From NCBI GenBank assembly GCA_937896505.1, contig CALBNP010000169.1:1-22421 (forward strand): 22,421 nt of DNA, written 5' to 3'. Positions 1 through 6,882 of the stretch are shown here, one piece after another. The stretch's first letter is position 1. Every line of letters begins with the position of its first letter. The stretch comes from an uncultured Bacteroidales bacterium. Its GTDB lineage: Bacteria; Bacteroidota; Bacteroidia; Bacteroidales; F082. The notes under the pieces were generated by a model, which saw nothing but the letters and a program-made list of their open reading frames with translations, had not been told where the DNA came from and searched no databases. The translations under genes and the position numbers were made by a program.

Positions 1-65
1 CCATTCCTGAACTTTGGGATGGAAACGCTGCGGAGCGGATTGTGGAGATATTGGAAAAACTTTAA
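1..65 (+). CDS. wecB: 3' end of UDP-N-acetylglucosamine 2-epimerase-like gene (partial)
   Basis: Only the last 20 codons are in the window. In the frame starting at base 3 they read IPELWDGNAAERIVEILEKL and end at TAA (63-65). The LWDG.AAERIV ending is the familiar C-terminus of non-hydrolysing UDP-GlcNAc 2-epimerases. These enzymes interconvert UDP-GlcNAc and UDP-ManNAc in the cytoplasm for surface-polysaccharide synthesis. The family call rests on this short tail only, but it fits the polysaccharide deacetylase and export genes downstream. The gene would be the 5' neighbour of the hipBA pair. The symbol is tentative because several epimerase subfamilies share this ending. Confidence 0.6.
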   Translation, partial: IPELWDGNAAERIVEILEKL

Positions 66-130
66 TTGTTTTTCTTTGTATTTAAATCATAATTTGTGTT
101 ATTTTAACTATAAAATAAACCGATAAATTA

Positions 131-146
131 AAATATTTGTATATTT
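131..146. promoter_or_regulatory. Inverted repeat over the hipBA promoter, candidate HipB operator
   Basis: AAATAT (131-136) and ATATTT (141-146) form a perfect 6-bp inverted repeat with a 4-base spacer. It lies on the -7 element (140-147). HipB-type antitoxins are known to repress their own promoter by binding palindromes, so a binding site here would be expected. The surroundings are very AT-rich, so a chance repeat is possible. Confidence 0.35.
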
Positions 147-147
147 G
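140..147 (+). promoter_or_regulatory. Bacteroidota-type promoter -7 element for hipBA
   Basis: TATATTTG matches the TAnnTTTG -7 consensus of the Bacteroidota primary sigma factor. It ends 21 bases before the ATG of hipB. No clear TTTG -33 element is visible at the usual 19-21 base spacing. Because the element overlaps an in-frame TTG (145-147), it argues that translation starts at the later ATG. Confidence 0.6.
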
Positions 148-168
148 CAGCGTTTTTCTGTGAACGTT

Positions 169-477
169 ATGAAACTTGATGAATATTCGAATTCGGAGAT
201 TGTGCAGCTGTTGGGAGAGCGCTACAAGGAATATCGTGTGCGGGTCGGCTTGACGCAGAAGGAAATTTCGGAAAAGACGAATGTCTCCGTGATGACCATT
301 CACCGTTTTGAGTCGGGAGCCGCGACTAATATTGCTTTAAACACCATCATTTCATTATTGCGCGCAATTGGGATGTTGGAAAATGTGAATGAATTGCTTC
401 CGGGATTGCCGCCATCGCCTTATTTGCTCAACGACAAGAAAGAGAAAATGCAACGCGTAAGACATAAAAAGCCATGA
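169..477 (+). CDS. hipB: HipB-like XRE-family antitoxin/transcriptional regulator
   Basis: This 102-residue protein has one XRE-type helix-turn-helix at about residues 16-62 (TQKEISEKTNVSVMTIHRFESG region, 29-50) and a short basic, proline-containing tail (PGLPPSPYL...VRHKKP). In the HipBA family the small HTH protein neutralises the HipA kinase and represses the operon. ATG 169 is preferred over an in-frame TTG at 145, because that TTG lies inside the promoter element. The stop codon overlaps the hipA start (ATGA, 474-477), the usual tight coupling of this toxin-antitoxin pair. The function is assigned from the HTH and its HipA partner, since the HTH alone would be generic. Confidence 0.88.
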   Translation: MKLDEYSNSEIVQLLGERYKEYRVRVGLTQKEISEKTNVSVMTIHRFESGAATNIALNTIISLLRAIGMLENVNELLPGLPPSPYLLNDKKEKMQRVRHKKP

Positions 478-1988
478 GAGACAATGTGCTGAAAGTGATG
501 CTGTGGGGTGAGGAAGTGGGGCGGCTCCAATGGATTGATATTCGGAAAATTGCATGTTTTACCTTTCATCCGGATTTTGTCAGGAAAGGGTGGAACATAG
601 CTCCGCTATTGGCTCCTTTGGATGAAATCAAGCCACATGTGCCGTTTTATGGAGAAAAGCCTTCTGCCGGAAACAGACTGTATCAGGGACTTCCGCCGTT
701 TATCGCTGATTCTCTGCCTGATGCGTGGGGAAACGAGCTGTTTGAATTGTGGGCAAAAGAGAATCAAATCCATGAAAAAGACAAAACGCCTGTTGATAAG
801 CTGGCTTTCGTAGGACGTCGTGGCATGGGCGCCTTCGAGTTTGAACCTGATTATGATGTGGCGTCTAAAGTGGCGTCGCTTGAATTGAGTTCTTTGTATG
901 CCTTGTCCGAAAAAATCTTTCAGGATAGGAGCAAGGCTGTCATTATCCCTGACGAATCCTTGTCGGTGAAATCGCTGATTGCGGTTGGCACGTCGGCAGG
1001 CGGTCGGCAAGCCAAGGCGATTGTCGCCATTGCGCCAGACGGGACAGTGAAATCAGGACAAATTGCTGGCTTGGAAGGTTATAAATATTGTCTCTTGAAA
1101 TTCGGCGACAAGGAAAGAATGACAGCCGAACTGGAAAAGACGTATTACGACATGGCTGTGGCTGCGGGAATTGATATGATGCCGTGTTCATTGCTGAATG
1201 TTGATGGCGTGAATCATTTCATGACGGAACGTTTTGATAGACCCCAAGGGGAAAAAGTGCATATTCAGACTTTGGCGGCCATGAACCCTGATGCGGAGAG
1301 TTATGATGATTTGTTGCGCGTCTGTCGCAGGATTGGCATTTCCGAACGCGAACAGGTCGAGATTTACCGCAGAATGGTGTTCAATGTTTTTGCCAACAAC
1401 ACGGACGATCACAATAAGAATTTTTCCTTTATGATGAATCGCAATGGCGAATGGCACATTACTCCGGCCTACGACATGACGTTTATTTTTGCCACTGATG
1501 GCGTGAATCGAGAAAAACATCATTGCTTGTCGTTGCAAGGGAAAATGGATGGTTTTTCGGTCGATGACCTTTTGGACTTTGCCTCTCGCAATAGCATAAA
1601 AAGGCCGGAAAGCATTATCCGGAAGGTGCTTGATTCGGTTGCGTCATTCCGAGACTTTGCAAAGGCGAATGGCGTGTCATCATATTGGATAAACTGCATT
1701 GAAGAGCATTTGTATGGACTCGTCCCCGATGAATACAAGGAAAAGATGTCGTCTTGGAAACCCAATCAGTTTTCCGTAACGATTAAAGGTCACAGCGTCA
1801 GCAATGTGCGCTTCGAAATGTCGGCAAACGGCAATATCCATCTCATGGCCGTGATTGATGGCTTTGAAAGGAAATATGTCATTGTACCGAAAGGTGCAGA
1901 GTTCATGGAAATCATGGAGAAGGGGTTCAACACCATGTCCGATGCACAGAAAATGGAATTTGTGGAACGGTTGATGATAATGGATTGA
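474..1988 (+). CDS. hipA: HipA-family serine/threonine kinase toxin
   Basis: This 504-residue protein is a HipA-type kinase. Family members phosphorylate translation-related targets (glutamyl-tRNA synthetase in E. coli) and can induce growth arrest or persistence. Visible parts are an N-terminal subdomain (about 1-125, with SLPDAWGNEL near 80 and FVGRRGMGAFEF near 113), a glycine/serine loop GTSAGGRQAKA (172-182, Ser174 in the autophosphorylation-loop position, Lys181 a likely ATP ligand), the catalytic NNTDDHNKNF (308-317, Asp311 the probable base) and the metal-binding AYDMTF (Asp334). All key residues are present, so it looks intact. It is longer than E. coli HipA (440 residues) because of an extra tail of about 80 residues from roughly residue 424. 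It starts inside the hipB stop codon and ends 2 bases before the next gene's ATG. Confidence 0.92.
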   Translation: MRDNVLKVMLWGEEVGRLQWIDIRKIACFTFHPDFVRKGWNIAPLLAPLDEIKPHVPFYGEKPSAGNRLYQGLPPFIADSLPDAWGNELFELWAKENQIHEKDKTPVDKLAFVGRRGMGAFEFEPDYDVASKVASLELSSLYALSEKIFQDRSKAVIIPDESLSVKSLIAVGTSAGGRQAKAIVAIAPDGTVKSGQIAGLEGYKYCLLKFGDKERMTAELEKTYYDMAVAAGIDMMPCSLLNVDGVNHFMTERFDRPQGEKVHIQTLAAMNPDAESYDDLLRVCRRIGISEREQVEIYRRMVFNVFANNTDDHNKNFSFMMNRNGEWHITPAYDMTFIFATDGVNREKHHCLSLQGKMDGFSVDDLLDFASRNSIKRPESIIRKVLDSVASFRDFAKANGVSSYWINCIEEHLYGLVPDEYKEKMSSWKPNQFSVTIKGHSVSNVRFEMSANGNIHLMAVIDGFERKYVIVPKGAEFMEIMEKGFNTMSDAQKMEFVERLMIMD

Positions 1989-1990
1989 AT

Positions 1991-2713
1991 ATGGATTTTA
2001 CCTTAAAAAAATACCGCGAACTGCTTGTGGTGCTGAAAGGTTATGGCGAAATCATTTTGCGCCATGATGTGGATTTGAAGCCGCAAAACAGTTTGGCAAC
2101 GGCAAAAATCGAGCATGAATTGGGTTGGAAAGCGGTTTATTATTTTCGTGCTGTTCCTGAAAGTTGGAACGAAAGCATTATCCGTGAAATCGCAGCGTTG
2201 GGTCACGAAATCGGTTATCATTATGAGTCGTTGACCACTTGTGATGGCGATTTGGATGCTGCATACCGCGATTTCTGTGAAAATTTGGAAAAATTGAGGG
2301 CTATTGTCCCAGTAAAAAGCATCTGTATGCATGGTAGCCCGAAATCGAAGTGGGACAGCAAGGACATTTGGAAAAAATATGATTATCATCAGCTTGGCAT
2401 TGAGTTTGAGCCGTATTTTGATACTGATTTCTCGAAAACTTTCTACCTTACCGATACTGGCCGGCGTTGGGATGGCTTCAATGTGAGTGTGAGGGATAAG
2501 ATACCTGTATATCAAGATGAATGGGTGCGAGATGGATTGGTTTATCATTCAACGGATGACATCATTAAAGCAATTAAGGGTAAAAAGTTGCCACATCGGC
2601 TGATGATAACCACTCATCCCCAACGTTGGACTGATTCAAAAGTGCTGTGGATTAAAGAGTTGCTCCTACAGAAAATAAAGAACATAGTCAAAGGCATGAT
2701 AATTGGGAAATAA
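1991..2713 (+). CDS. Polysaccharide deacetylase-like protein
   Basis: This 240-residue cytoplasmic-looking protein has no signal peptide. The N-terminal LRHDVD (23-28) and the later GHEIGYHYE (His72, His77) resemble the metal-binding motif 1 and motif 2 of the CE4/NodB deacetylase fold. CMHGSPKSKWD and the final LMITTHPQRW resemble the later motifs. Motif 2 is spaced H-x4-H rather than the classic H-x3-H. Proteins of this type are common in surface-polysaccharide loci, where they probably remove N- or O-acyl groups from a sugar or glycan. ATG 1991 is preferred over an in-frame TTG at 1985, which overlaps the hipA stop. The gene sits 2 bases behind hipA, so it is probably transcribed with hipBA. 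The exact substrate is unknown. Confidence 0.72.
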   Translation: MDFTLKKYRELLVVLKGYGEIILRHDVDLKPQNSLATAKIEHELGWKAVYYFRAVPESWNESIIREIAALGHEIGYHYESLTTCDGDLDAAYRDFCENLEKLRAIVPVKSICMHGSPKSKWDSKDIWKKYDYHQLGIEFEPYFDTDFSKTFYLTDTGRRWDGFNVSVRDKIPVYQDEWVRDGLVYHSTDDIIKAIKGKKLPHRLMITTHPQRWTDSKVLWIKELLLQKIKNIVKGMIIGK

Positions 2714-2717
2714 TCAC

Positions 2718-2725
2718 TATTTTTG
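2718..2725 (+). promoter_or_regulatory. Bacteroidota-type promoter -7 element for the polysaccharide export operon
   Basis: TATTTTTG matches TAnnTTTG. It begins 4 bases after the deacetylase stop codon and ends 33 bases before the ATG of the Wza-like gene. No convincing -33 element is seen. It suggests that wza-wzc-cpsB can be transcribed independently of hipBA. Confidence 0.6.
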
Positions 2726-2758
2726 CACGCTTTAAGTAAAATTGAAAATTGTAAAATA

Positions 2759-3565
2759 ATGAAGAATAATAGATTCGTTTTCTTATTGTTAGTAGGTTTG
2801 GCTGTAGTGTCAAGTTCGTGCGTTTCGTCTCGCAATGTGCGCTATGTCCGTGACATGAATGACTTGCAAGGTGTTCCGTTGACCAATTCTCTGGAAGCCG
2901 TGGTTTGTCCGAATGATGAATTGCGTATCACGGTGTTGAGTTCGGGTGACGACGAAGAAATGCTGAAACCTTTTAATATTTATGGTGGAACGATGAATGG
3001 CTCTATGGGAGGTACTTCCAATGGCATGGGCTATCTGGTGGATGTGAATGGCAACATCGAATTCCCTGTTTTGGGTGAAGTGAACATCGCTGGCTTGACT
3101 CGTTTGCAGGTTCGCGACACCATCCAAAATATGCTCAAAACAAGGCAGTTGCTCGACGAACCCCAAGTGGATGTGCGCTTCCTGAACTATAAGATTTTCT
3201 TCTTGGGAAGCAATGGCGGCAAGTGCGTCTCGATTTCTAATGAGCGTTGTACTTTCCTTGAGGCATTGGCCCTTTCGGGCGACCTCGACCTCTATACCAA
3301 GCGCGACCGTATTGGTGTGTTGCGCGAGGTGGACGGCAAGATGGTCATCCACTATATGGACCCGCGCTCATCCGAAGTGTTCAACGACCCCTTCTTCATG
3401 TTGCAGCAAAACGACATCATCATTACCGAGGCTATGGACTATGTCTATTTCAGAGAACTTATGGGCAATATTGGTACGGTGTTGACACCTATAACAACGG
3501 TAGCTTCCATTTTGGCTTTGGTGATCTCGTTCAAGACTTTGATAGGCAACTTGGGTGGAAAGTGA
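2759..3565 (+). CDS. Wza-type polysaccharide export outer-membrane lipoprotein
   Basis: This 268-residue protein has a lipoprotein-type signal peptide (MKNNRFVFLLLVGLAVVSSSC, predicted lipidated Cys21; Ser rather than Leu at -3 is atypical). A Poly_export domain follows (about 55-130, with DELRITVLSS and YLVDVNGNIEFPVLGEVNIAGLT), then an SLBB-like segment (about 135-205). A hydrophobic C-terminal helix (about 240-262, TPITTVASILALVISF) may be the membrane-spanning helix that forms the pore in Wza. The family forms the outer-membrane channel through which capsule or exopolysaccharide leaves the cell, docking to the Wzc-type inner-membrane protein encoded next. The ATG is chosen because the signal peptide starts there and an upstream in-frame TTG (2723) lies in the promoter. 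The kinase gene follows after 38 bases. Confidence 0.9.
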   Translation: MKNNRFVFLLLVGLAVVSSSCVSSRNVRYVRDMNDLQGVPLTNSLEAVVCPNDELRITVLSSGDDEEMLKPFNIYGGTMNGSMGGTSNGMGYLVDVNGNIEFPVLGEVNIAGLTRLQVRDTIQNMLKTRQLLDEPQVDVRFLNYKIFFLGSNGGKCVSISNERCTFLEALALSGDLDLYTKRDRIGVLREVDGKMVIHYMDPRSSEVFNDPFFMLQQNDIIITEAMDYVYFRELMGNIGTVLTPITTVASILALVISFKTLIGNLGGK

Positions 3566-3603
3566 TTTTGAAATCTATTTATAGTATCTAATTCTGACGA
3601 AAG

Positions 3604-6078
3604 ATGGCAACAGAAAACACAAATAACAACGACATGTCCTTCATGGAGGAGGAGTCGGGAAGTAGTGTAAATATCAAAGATATCTTACTGCTGATACTCA
3701 GAAACCTTCATTGGTTTATTTTGGGCGCACTGATTTGCGGTGGCTATTCCTATTATAAGGTTAGAATGGAAGAAAGGGTGTATTCCAGCAATGCAACCAT
3801 TCTGATTAAGACGGGTTCCAGTGGCGGGTCAGAATCGGTCCGTTCTTCGGCCATGATGACCCAGATAACTGGTGTAGGTGTGGCTATCAGCAGCATCGAT
3901 AACGAAATCATTATCTTGAAATCTGCCAAACTGATGGAACGTGTGGTTCGTGATTTGGAGCTTAACAAGGACTATTTATACAAGACAAAGGTGGCGCGTC
4001 GCAATAGCGTATTGTATGATAATTCTCCTGTTGAAGTGTCGTTTCCTGAACTTGGGGATGATACGTACGTTAGTTTTACGGTTACCCCAAAAGACGATAC
4101 CAATGCGGTCTTGAGCGATTTGGGGGAGAATTATCCTGAGCAGACGGTCAAGGTGGGAGATACCGTCACCACGCCTTATGGCCCAATGGTGCTGAACGCA
4201 AAATGGAATTTCAGTAATTTTGTAGATGTGCCGATTATGGTGCGCATCTATCCTGTCTCAGCATTGGCAGATAGATATCGCTCGCGTCTTTATGTAGCTC
4301 GTGATGATGTGAAGAATACCATCTTGAAGCTTTCCATCAGTGACACTTCGCCAAGGCGAGCAGCCGATATCCTCAATCAATTGATTATTGTCTATAATGA
4401 AGATGCCATTGAAGACCAACAAAGAATCTTGGATTACTCCGCAGAATTCATCAACCAACGTATTGCAAATCTCGACAAGTCATTGGACTCAATTCAAGAA
4501 AAGATGGTGAACTTCAAGCGTAGCCATCAAGTGCTTGATGTGCATACTTTGGGACAAGCCGAAATGTCAACCAAATCGGCTATGTCGGCTGAGGTCAAGG
4601 CATTGGAAAGTCAAGCTAGCCGTTTGAAATATGTGCTGAATACGGTCGAAAATCTGTCTGATGACCAAATGATTCCTGCTGTTTCAGGAATGGGTTCTGA
4701 GGCAGGCGCGCTTATCAAGCAATATAACGAGAATGTGGCTTTGCTTCAGGGCTCGGGAGCCGCTGCCAACCCGACAGTCGTTAAGGTAAGAAAGTCGCAA
4801 CCCGACTTGAAAAACAGCATCATCAGCATGTTGGAAACGGATTTGCTCACCATGAATAGCCAAATCCAGGCTGCTTACGCTGAGAAATCGGCAGCAACAG
4901 CAGTCATCCAAGCCGTGCCTGAACAACAAGTTGTCATAGGCTCGGTCGAAAGAATGCAGAAAATCAAGGAACAGCTATATCTGAACTTGTTGACCAAGCG
5001 TGAAGAACTGTTGCTGAACCGTCCTCAGTTGGAAACCAATGCTAAGGTGGTGGATGCAGCAATCGCGAACTACTCACCTGTGTCACCTAACGAGAAGAAG
5101 AAAGTCACTTCGGGAATCTTGGTCGGTCTTGCCATTCCAGTCGCCCTCATTCTTCTGATTCGTTTGTTCGATACGGCCATCCATACGCGTGCCGATGTGG
5201 AGAAGAAGACCAAGACTCCATTCTTGGGTGAGATTCCTTATAAGGAAGGAACGGTAGAACATGGCTTGGTTATCAAGGAGGATAGCCGAGATGCTGTCTC
5301 CGAAGCTTTCCGTCTGGTTCGCTCCAACTTGGAGTATATGCGAATCAACGACAAGGACAAGTCGAAGGGCCAAGTAATGCTATTCACTTCGTTCATGGTG
5401 TCATCGGGCAAGACTTTCGTGTCGTCCAACTTGGCCTATAGCTTTGCCTTTGGCAACAAGAGGGTGGCTTTGGTTGACTTGGATATTCGCAAGGGTACCT
5501 TGAACAAGGTCTTTGGACAGAAATCGACGCATCAGGGTGTATCAACCTATCTGTCTGGTAAATGCGACGACGTGGAAGAAATCATCATGCATGAAACAGG
5601 CAACAAGAACCTGGATGCCATTTTGTCGGGACCTATTCCACCCAACCCAGCTGAGTTGCTGATGAGCGACCGTCTTGAAAAATTGGTGGATTATTTGAGA
5701 GAACGTTATGATTATGTCTTCTTGGACAATGTGCCGTTGGGTATGGTTGCCGATGCAGATATTGTGAAGCGTGTTGTCGATACCACCTTGTTTGTGCTTT
5801 GCGCGGGCAAGACTGATAAACGTTTCCTCAACGATTTGGATAAGTTGTATCGTAACAATACCTTCCCGAACCTATCCATTATTCTTAATTCGGTGAAGTA
5901 CAAGAAACGCAGAGGCTATGGCTATGGTTACGGACGTGGTTATGGCTTCGGCTATGGTTATGGCGGTTACGGTTACGGCTATGGTTATGGTGTTGATGAG
6001 GAAGAAAAGGGTAGGCACCATCGTTCGCGTCACAAACATAGTTCAAAAGAGAACCAATCGGAGGACAAGGATAGATGA
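3604..6078 (+). CDS. Wzc-type polysaccharide co-polymerase with tyrosine autokinase domain
   Basis: This 824-residue inner-membrane protein controls chain length and export of surface polysaccharide. Domain order is a cytoplasmic N-terminus, TM1 (about 34-51), a large Wzz-like periplasmic part with coiled-coil stretches (about 270-480), TM2 (about 503-519), then a BY-kinase domain (about 535-765). The kinase has a Walker A-like MVSSGKT (Lys603), Walker A' VALVDLDIRKG (Asp625, Asp627) and Walker B YVFLDNVP (Asp708). The Walker A lacks the usual P-x-E-G context but keeps GKT. The C-terminus is a Gly-Tyr run (771-796, ten tyrosines) followed by a charged His/Arg/Lys-rich tail. Tyrosine clusters at this position are the autophosphorylation sites in Wzc. 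The stop overlaps the phosphatase start (ATGA), consistent with the kinase/phosphatase pair cycling the phosphorylation state. Confidence 0.93.
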   Translation: MATENTNNNDMSFMEEESGSSVNIKDILLLILRNLHWFILGALICGGYSYYKVRMEERVYSSNATILIKTGSSGGSESVRSSAMMTQITGVGVAISSIDNEIIILKSAKLMERVVRDLELNKDYLYKTKVARRNSVLYDNSPVEVSFPELGDDTYVSFTVTPKDDTNAVLSDLGENYPEQTVKVGDTVTTPYGPMVLNAKWNFSNFVDVPIMVRIYPVSALADRYRSRLYVARDDVKNTILKLSISDTSPRRAADILNQLIIVYNEDAIEDQQRILDYSAEFINQRIANLDKSLDSIQEKMVNFKRSHQVLDVHTLGQAEMSTKSAMSAEVKALESQASRLKYVLNTVENLSDDQMIPAVSGMGSEAGALIKQYNENVALLQGSGAAANPTVVKVRKSQPDLKNSIISMLETDLLTMNSQIQAAYAEKSAATAVIQAVPEQQVVIGSVERMQKIKEQLYLNLLTKREELLLNRPQLETNAKVVDAAIANYSPVSPNEKKKVTSGILVGLAIPVALILLIRLFDTAIHTRADVEKKTKTPFLGEIPYKEGTVEHGLVIKEDSRDAVSEAFRLVRSNLEYMRINDKDKSKGQVMLFTSFMVSSGKTFVSSNLAYSFAFGNKRVALVDLDIRKGTLNKVFGQKSTHQGVSTYLSGKCDDVEEIIMHETGNKNLDAILSGPIPPNPAELLMSDRLEKLVDYLRERYDYVFLDNVPLGMVADADIVKRVVDTTLFVLCAGKTDKRFLNDLDKLYRNNTFPNLSIILNSVKYKKRRGYGYGYGRGYGFGYGYGGYGYGYGYGVDEEEKGRHHRSRHKHSSKENQSEDKDR
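5914..5991 (+). repeat. Degenerate 6-bp GGY-TAY repeat coding the Gly-Tyr tail of the Wzc kinase
   Basis: About 13 imperfect six-base units (mostly GGC-TAT, GGT-TAT or GGT-TAC) encode residues 771-796, interrupted by one Arg, one Phe and one extra Gly. Ten tyrosines result. The unit is a multiple of three, so slippage would change tyrosine number without breaking the frame. Confidence 0.85.
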
Positions 6079-6815
6079 GCATATTCTCAAATTTGTTCTT
6101 GAAGCAACTCCCGGAAGGCTTCTTTCAGGATGCTTGCGATATGCACAGCCACTTGCTGCCTGCCGTTGACGATGGGTTCGCCACGGAAGAGGATGCTTTT
6201 GAGGCGTTGCGCTATCTCGAAAAGATTGGCTTCAAGAAGATGTGCCTGACACCACATTTCATGGAAACGTATCCTGAGAATAACCGCTATTCAATTACCG
6301 AAAGATTTGAAGCTTTTCGTGAAAAAGCCAAAGCAGTGTCGCGAATTGAACTCCATTTGGCTGCCGAGCACATGCTTGATGACCATTTTGCCACACATCT
6401 CGAACGTGGTTTCTTGACCTTGGGGAATGACAAAAGTCTGGTCTTGTGTGAGACTTCCTATATCATGCCGCCTCCGGCATTCTCAGATTCATTGTATGAG
6501 ACAATGCATGCTGGCTATCAACCCGTTATAGCCCATCCTGAGCGCTATCGTTATGCAGATAAGGGTAAATATCATCGTTGGAAAGAACGTGACTATCTAT
6601 TCCAGTTGAATCTGCTTTCGCTTTCGGGCGCTTATGGTAAAGAAGCCCTTGAAAAGGCATTGTACTTGCTGAACAAAGGTAGGTATGACTTCGTTGGGTT
6701 AGATATGCACCATTTAAGTAGCTTCCAGAAGTATGTTCCTAAAATTAAGTTGAAGACCAAGGAGATAGACTTGCTACGAGGCCTTTATGAAAAGAACGCA
6801 ACATTGTTTGTCTGA
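6075..6815 (+). CDS. CpsB/CapC-type PHP-family protein-tyrosine phosphatase
   Basis: This 246-residue cytoplasmic protein has the PHP metallo-phosphatase motifs. They are DMHSHLLPAVDDG (His24, His26, Asp32/33), a TPHF histidine near residue 57, AEHM, IAHPERYRY, and GLDMHH near the C-terminus, which supply the metal ligands. Members of this family (CpsB, YwqE) dephosphorylate the tyrosine cluster of the partner BY-kinase. The start overlaps the kinase stop (ATGA, 6075-6078), so translation of the two is probably coupled. A bidirectional terminator follows 25 bases after the stop codon. Length is normal for the family (about 245-255) and no key residue seems missing. Confidence 0.9.
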   Translation: MSIFSNLFLKQLPEGFFQDACDMHSHLLPAVDDGFATEEDAFEALRYLEKIGFKKMCLTPHFMETYPENNRYSITERFEAFREKAKAVSRIELHLAAEHMLDDHFATHLERGFLTLGNDKSLVLCETSYIMPPPAFSDSLYETMHAGYQPVIAHPERYRYADKGKYHRWKERDYLFQLNLLSLSGAYGKEALEKALYLLNKGRYDFVGLDMHHLSSFQKYVPKIKLKTKEIDLLRGLYEKNATLFV

Positions 6816-6840
6816 ACAAGTTTGGTTTGTCTCGAAATAA

Positions 6841-6873
6841 AAATCCCGATGAGAACCCATCGGGATTTTTTTT
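6841..6873. terminator. Bidirectional intrinsic terminator between convergent genes
   Basis: AAATCCCGATG (6841-6851) pairs perfectly with CATCGGGATTT (6858-6868) around a 6-base loop. A T run to 6873 follows on the + strand, and an A-rich stretch upstream gives T residues on the - strand. It lies between the phosphatase stop (6815) and the end of the patatin gene (6883), so it can serve both. Confidence 0.88.
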
Positions 6874-6882
6874 GTTTTCTGC

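Noticed and set aside
145..168. Alternative TTG start for HipB eight codons upstream
   Set aside because: The TTG is part of the -7 promoter element, so it would precede the transcript start.
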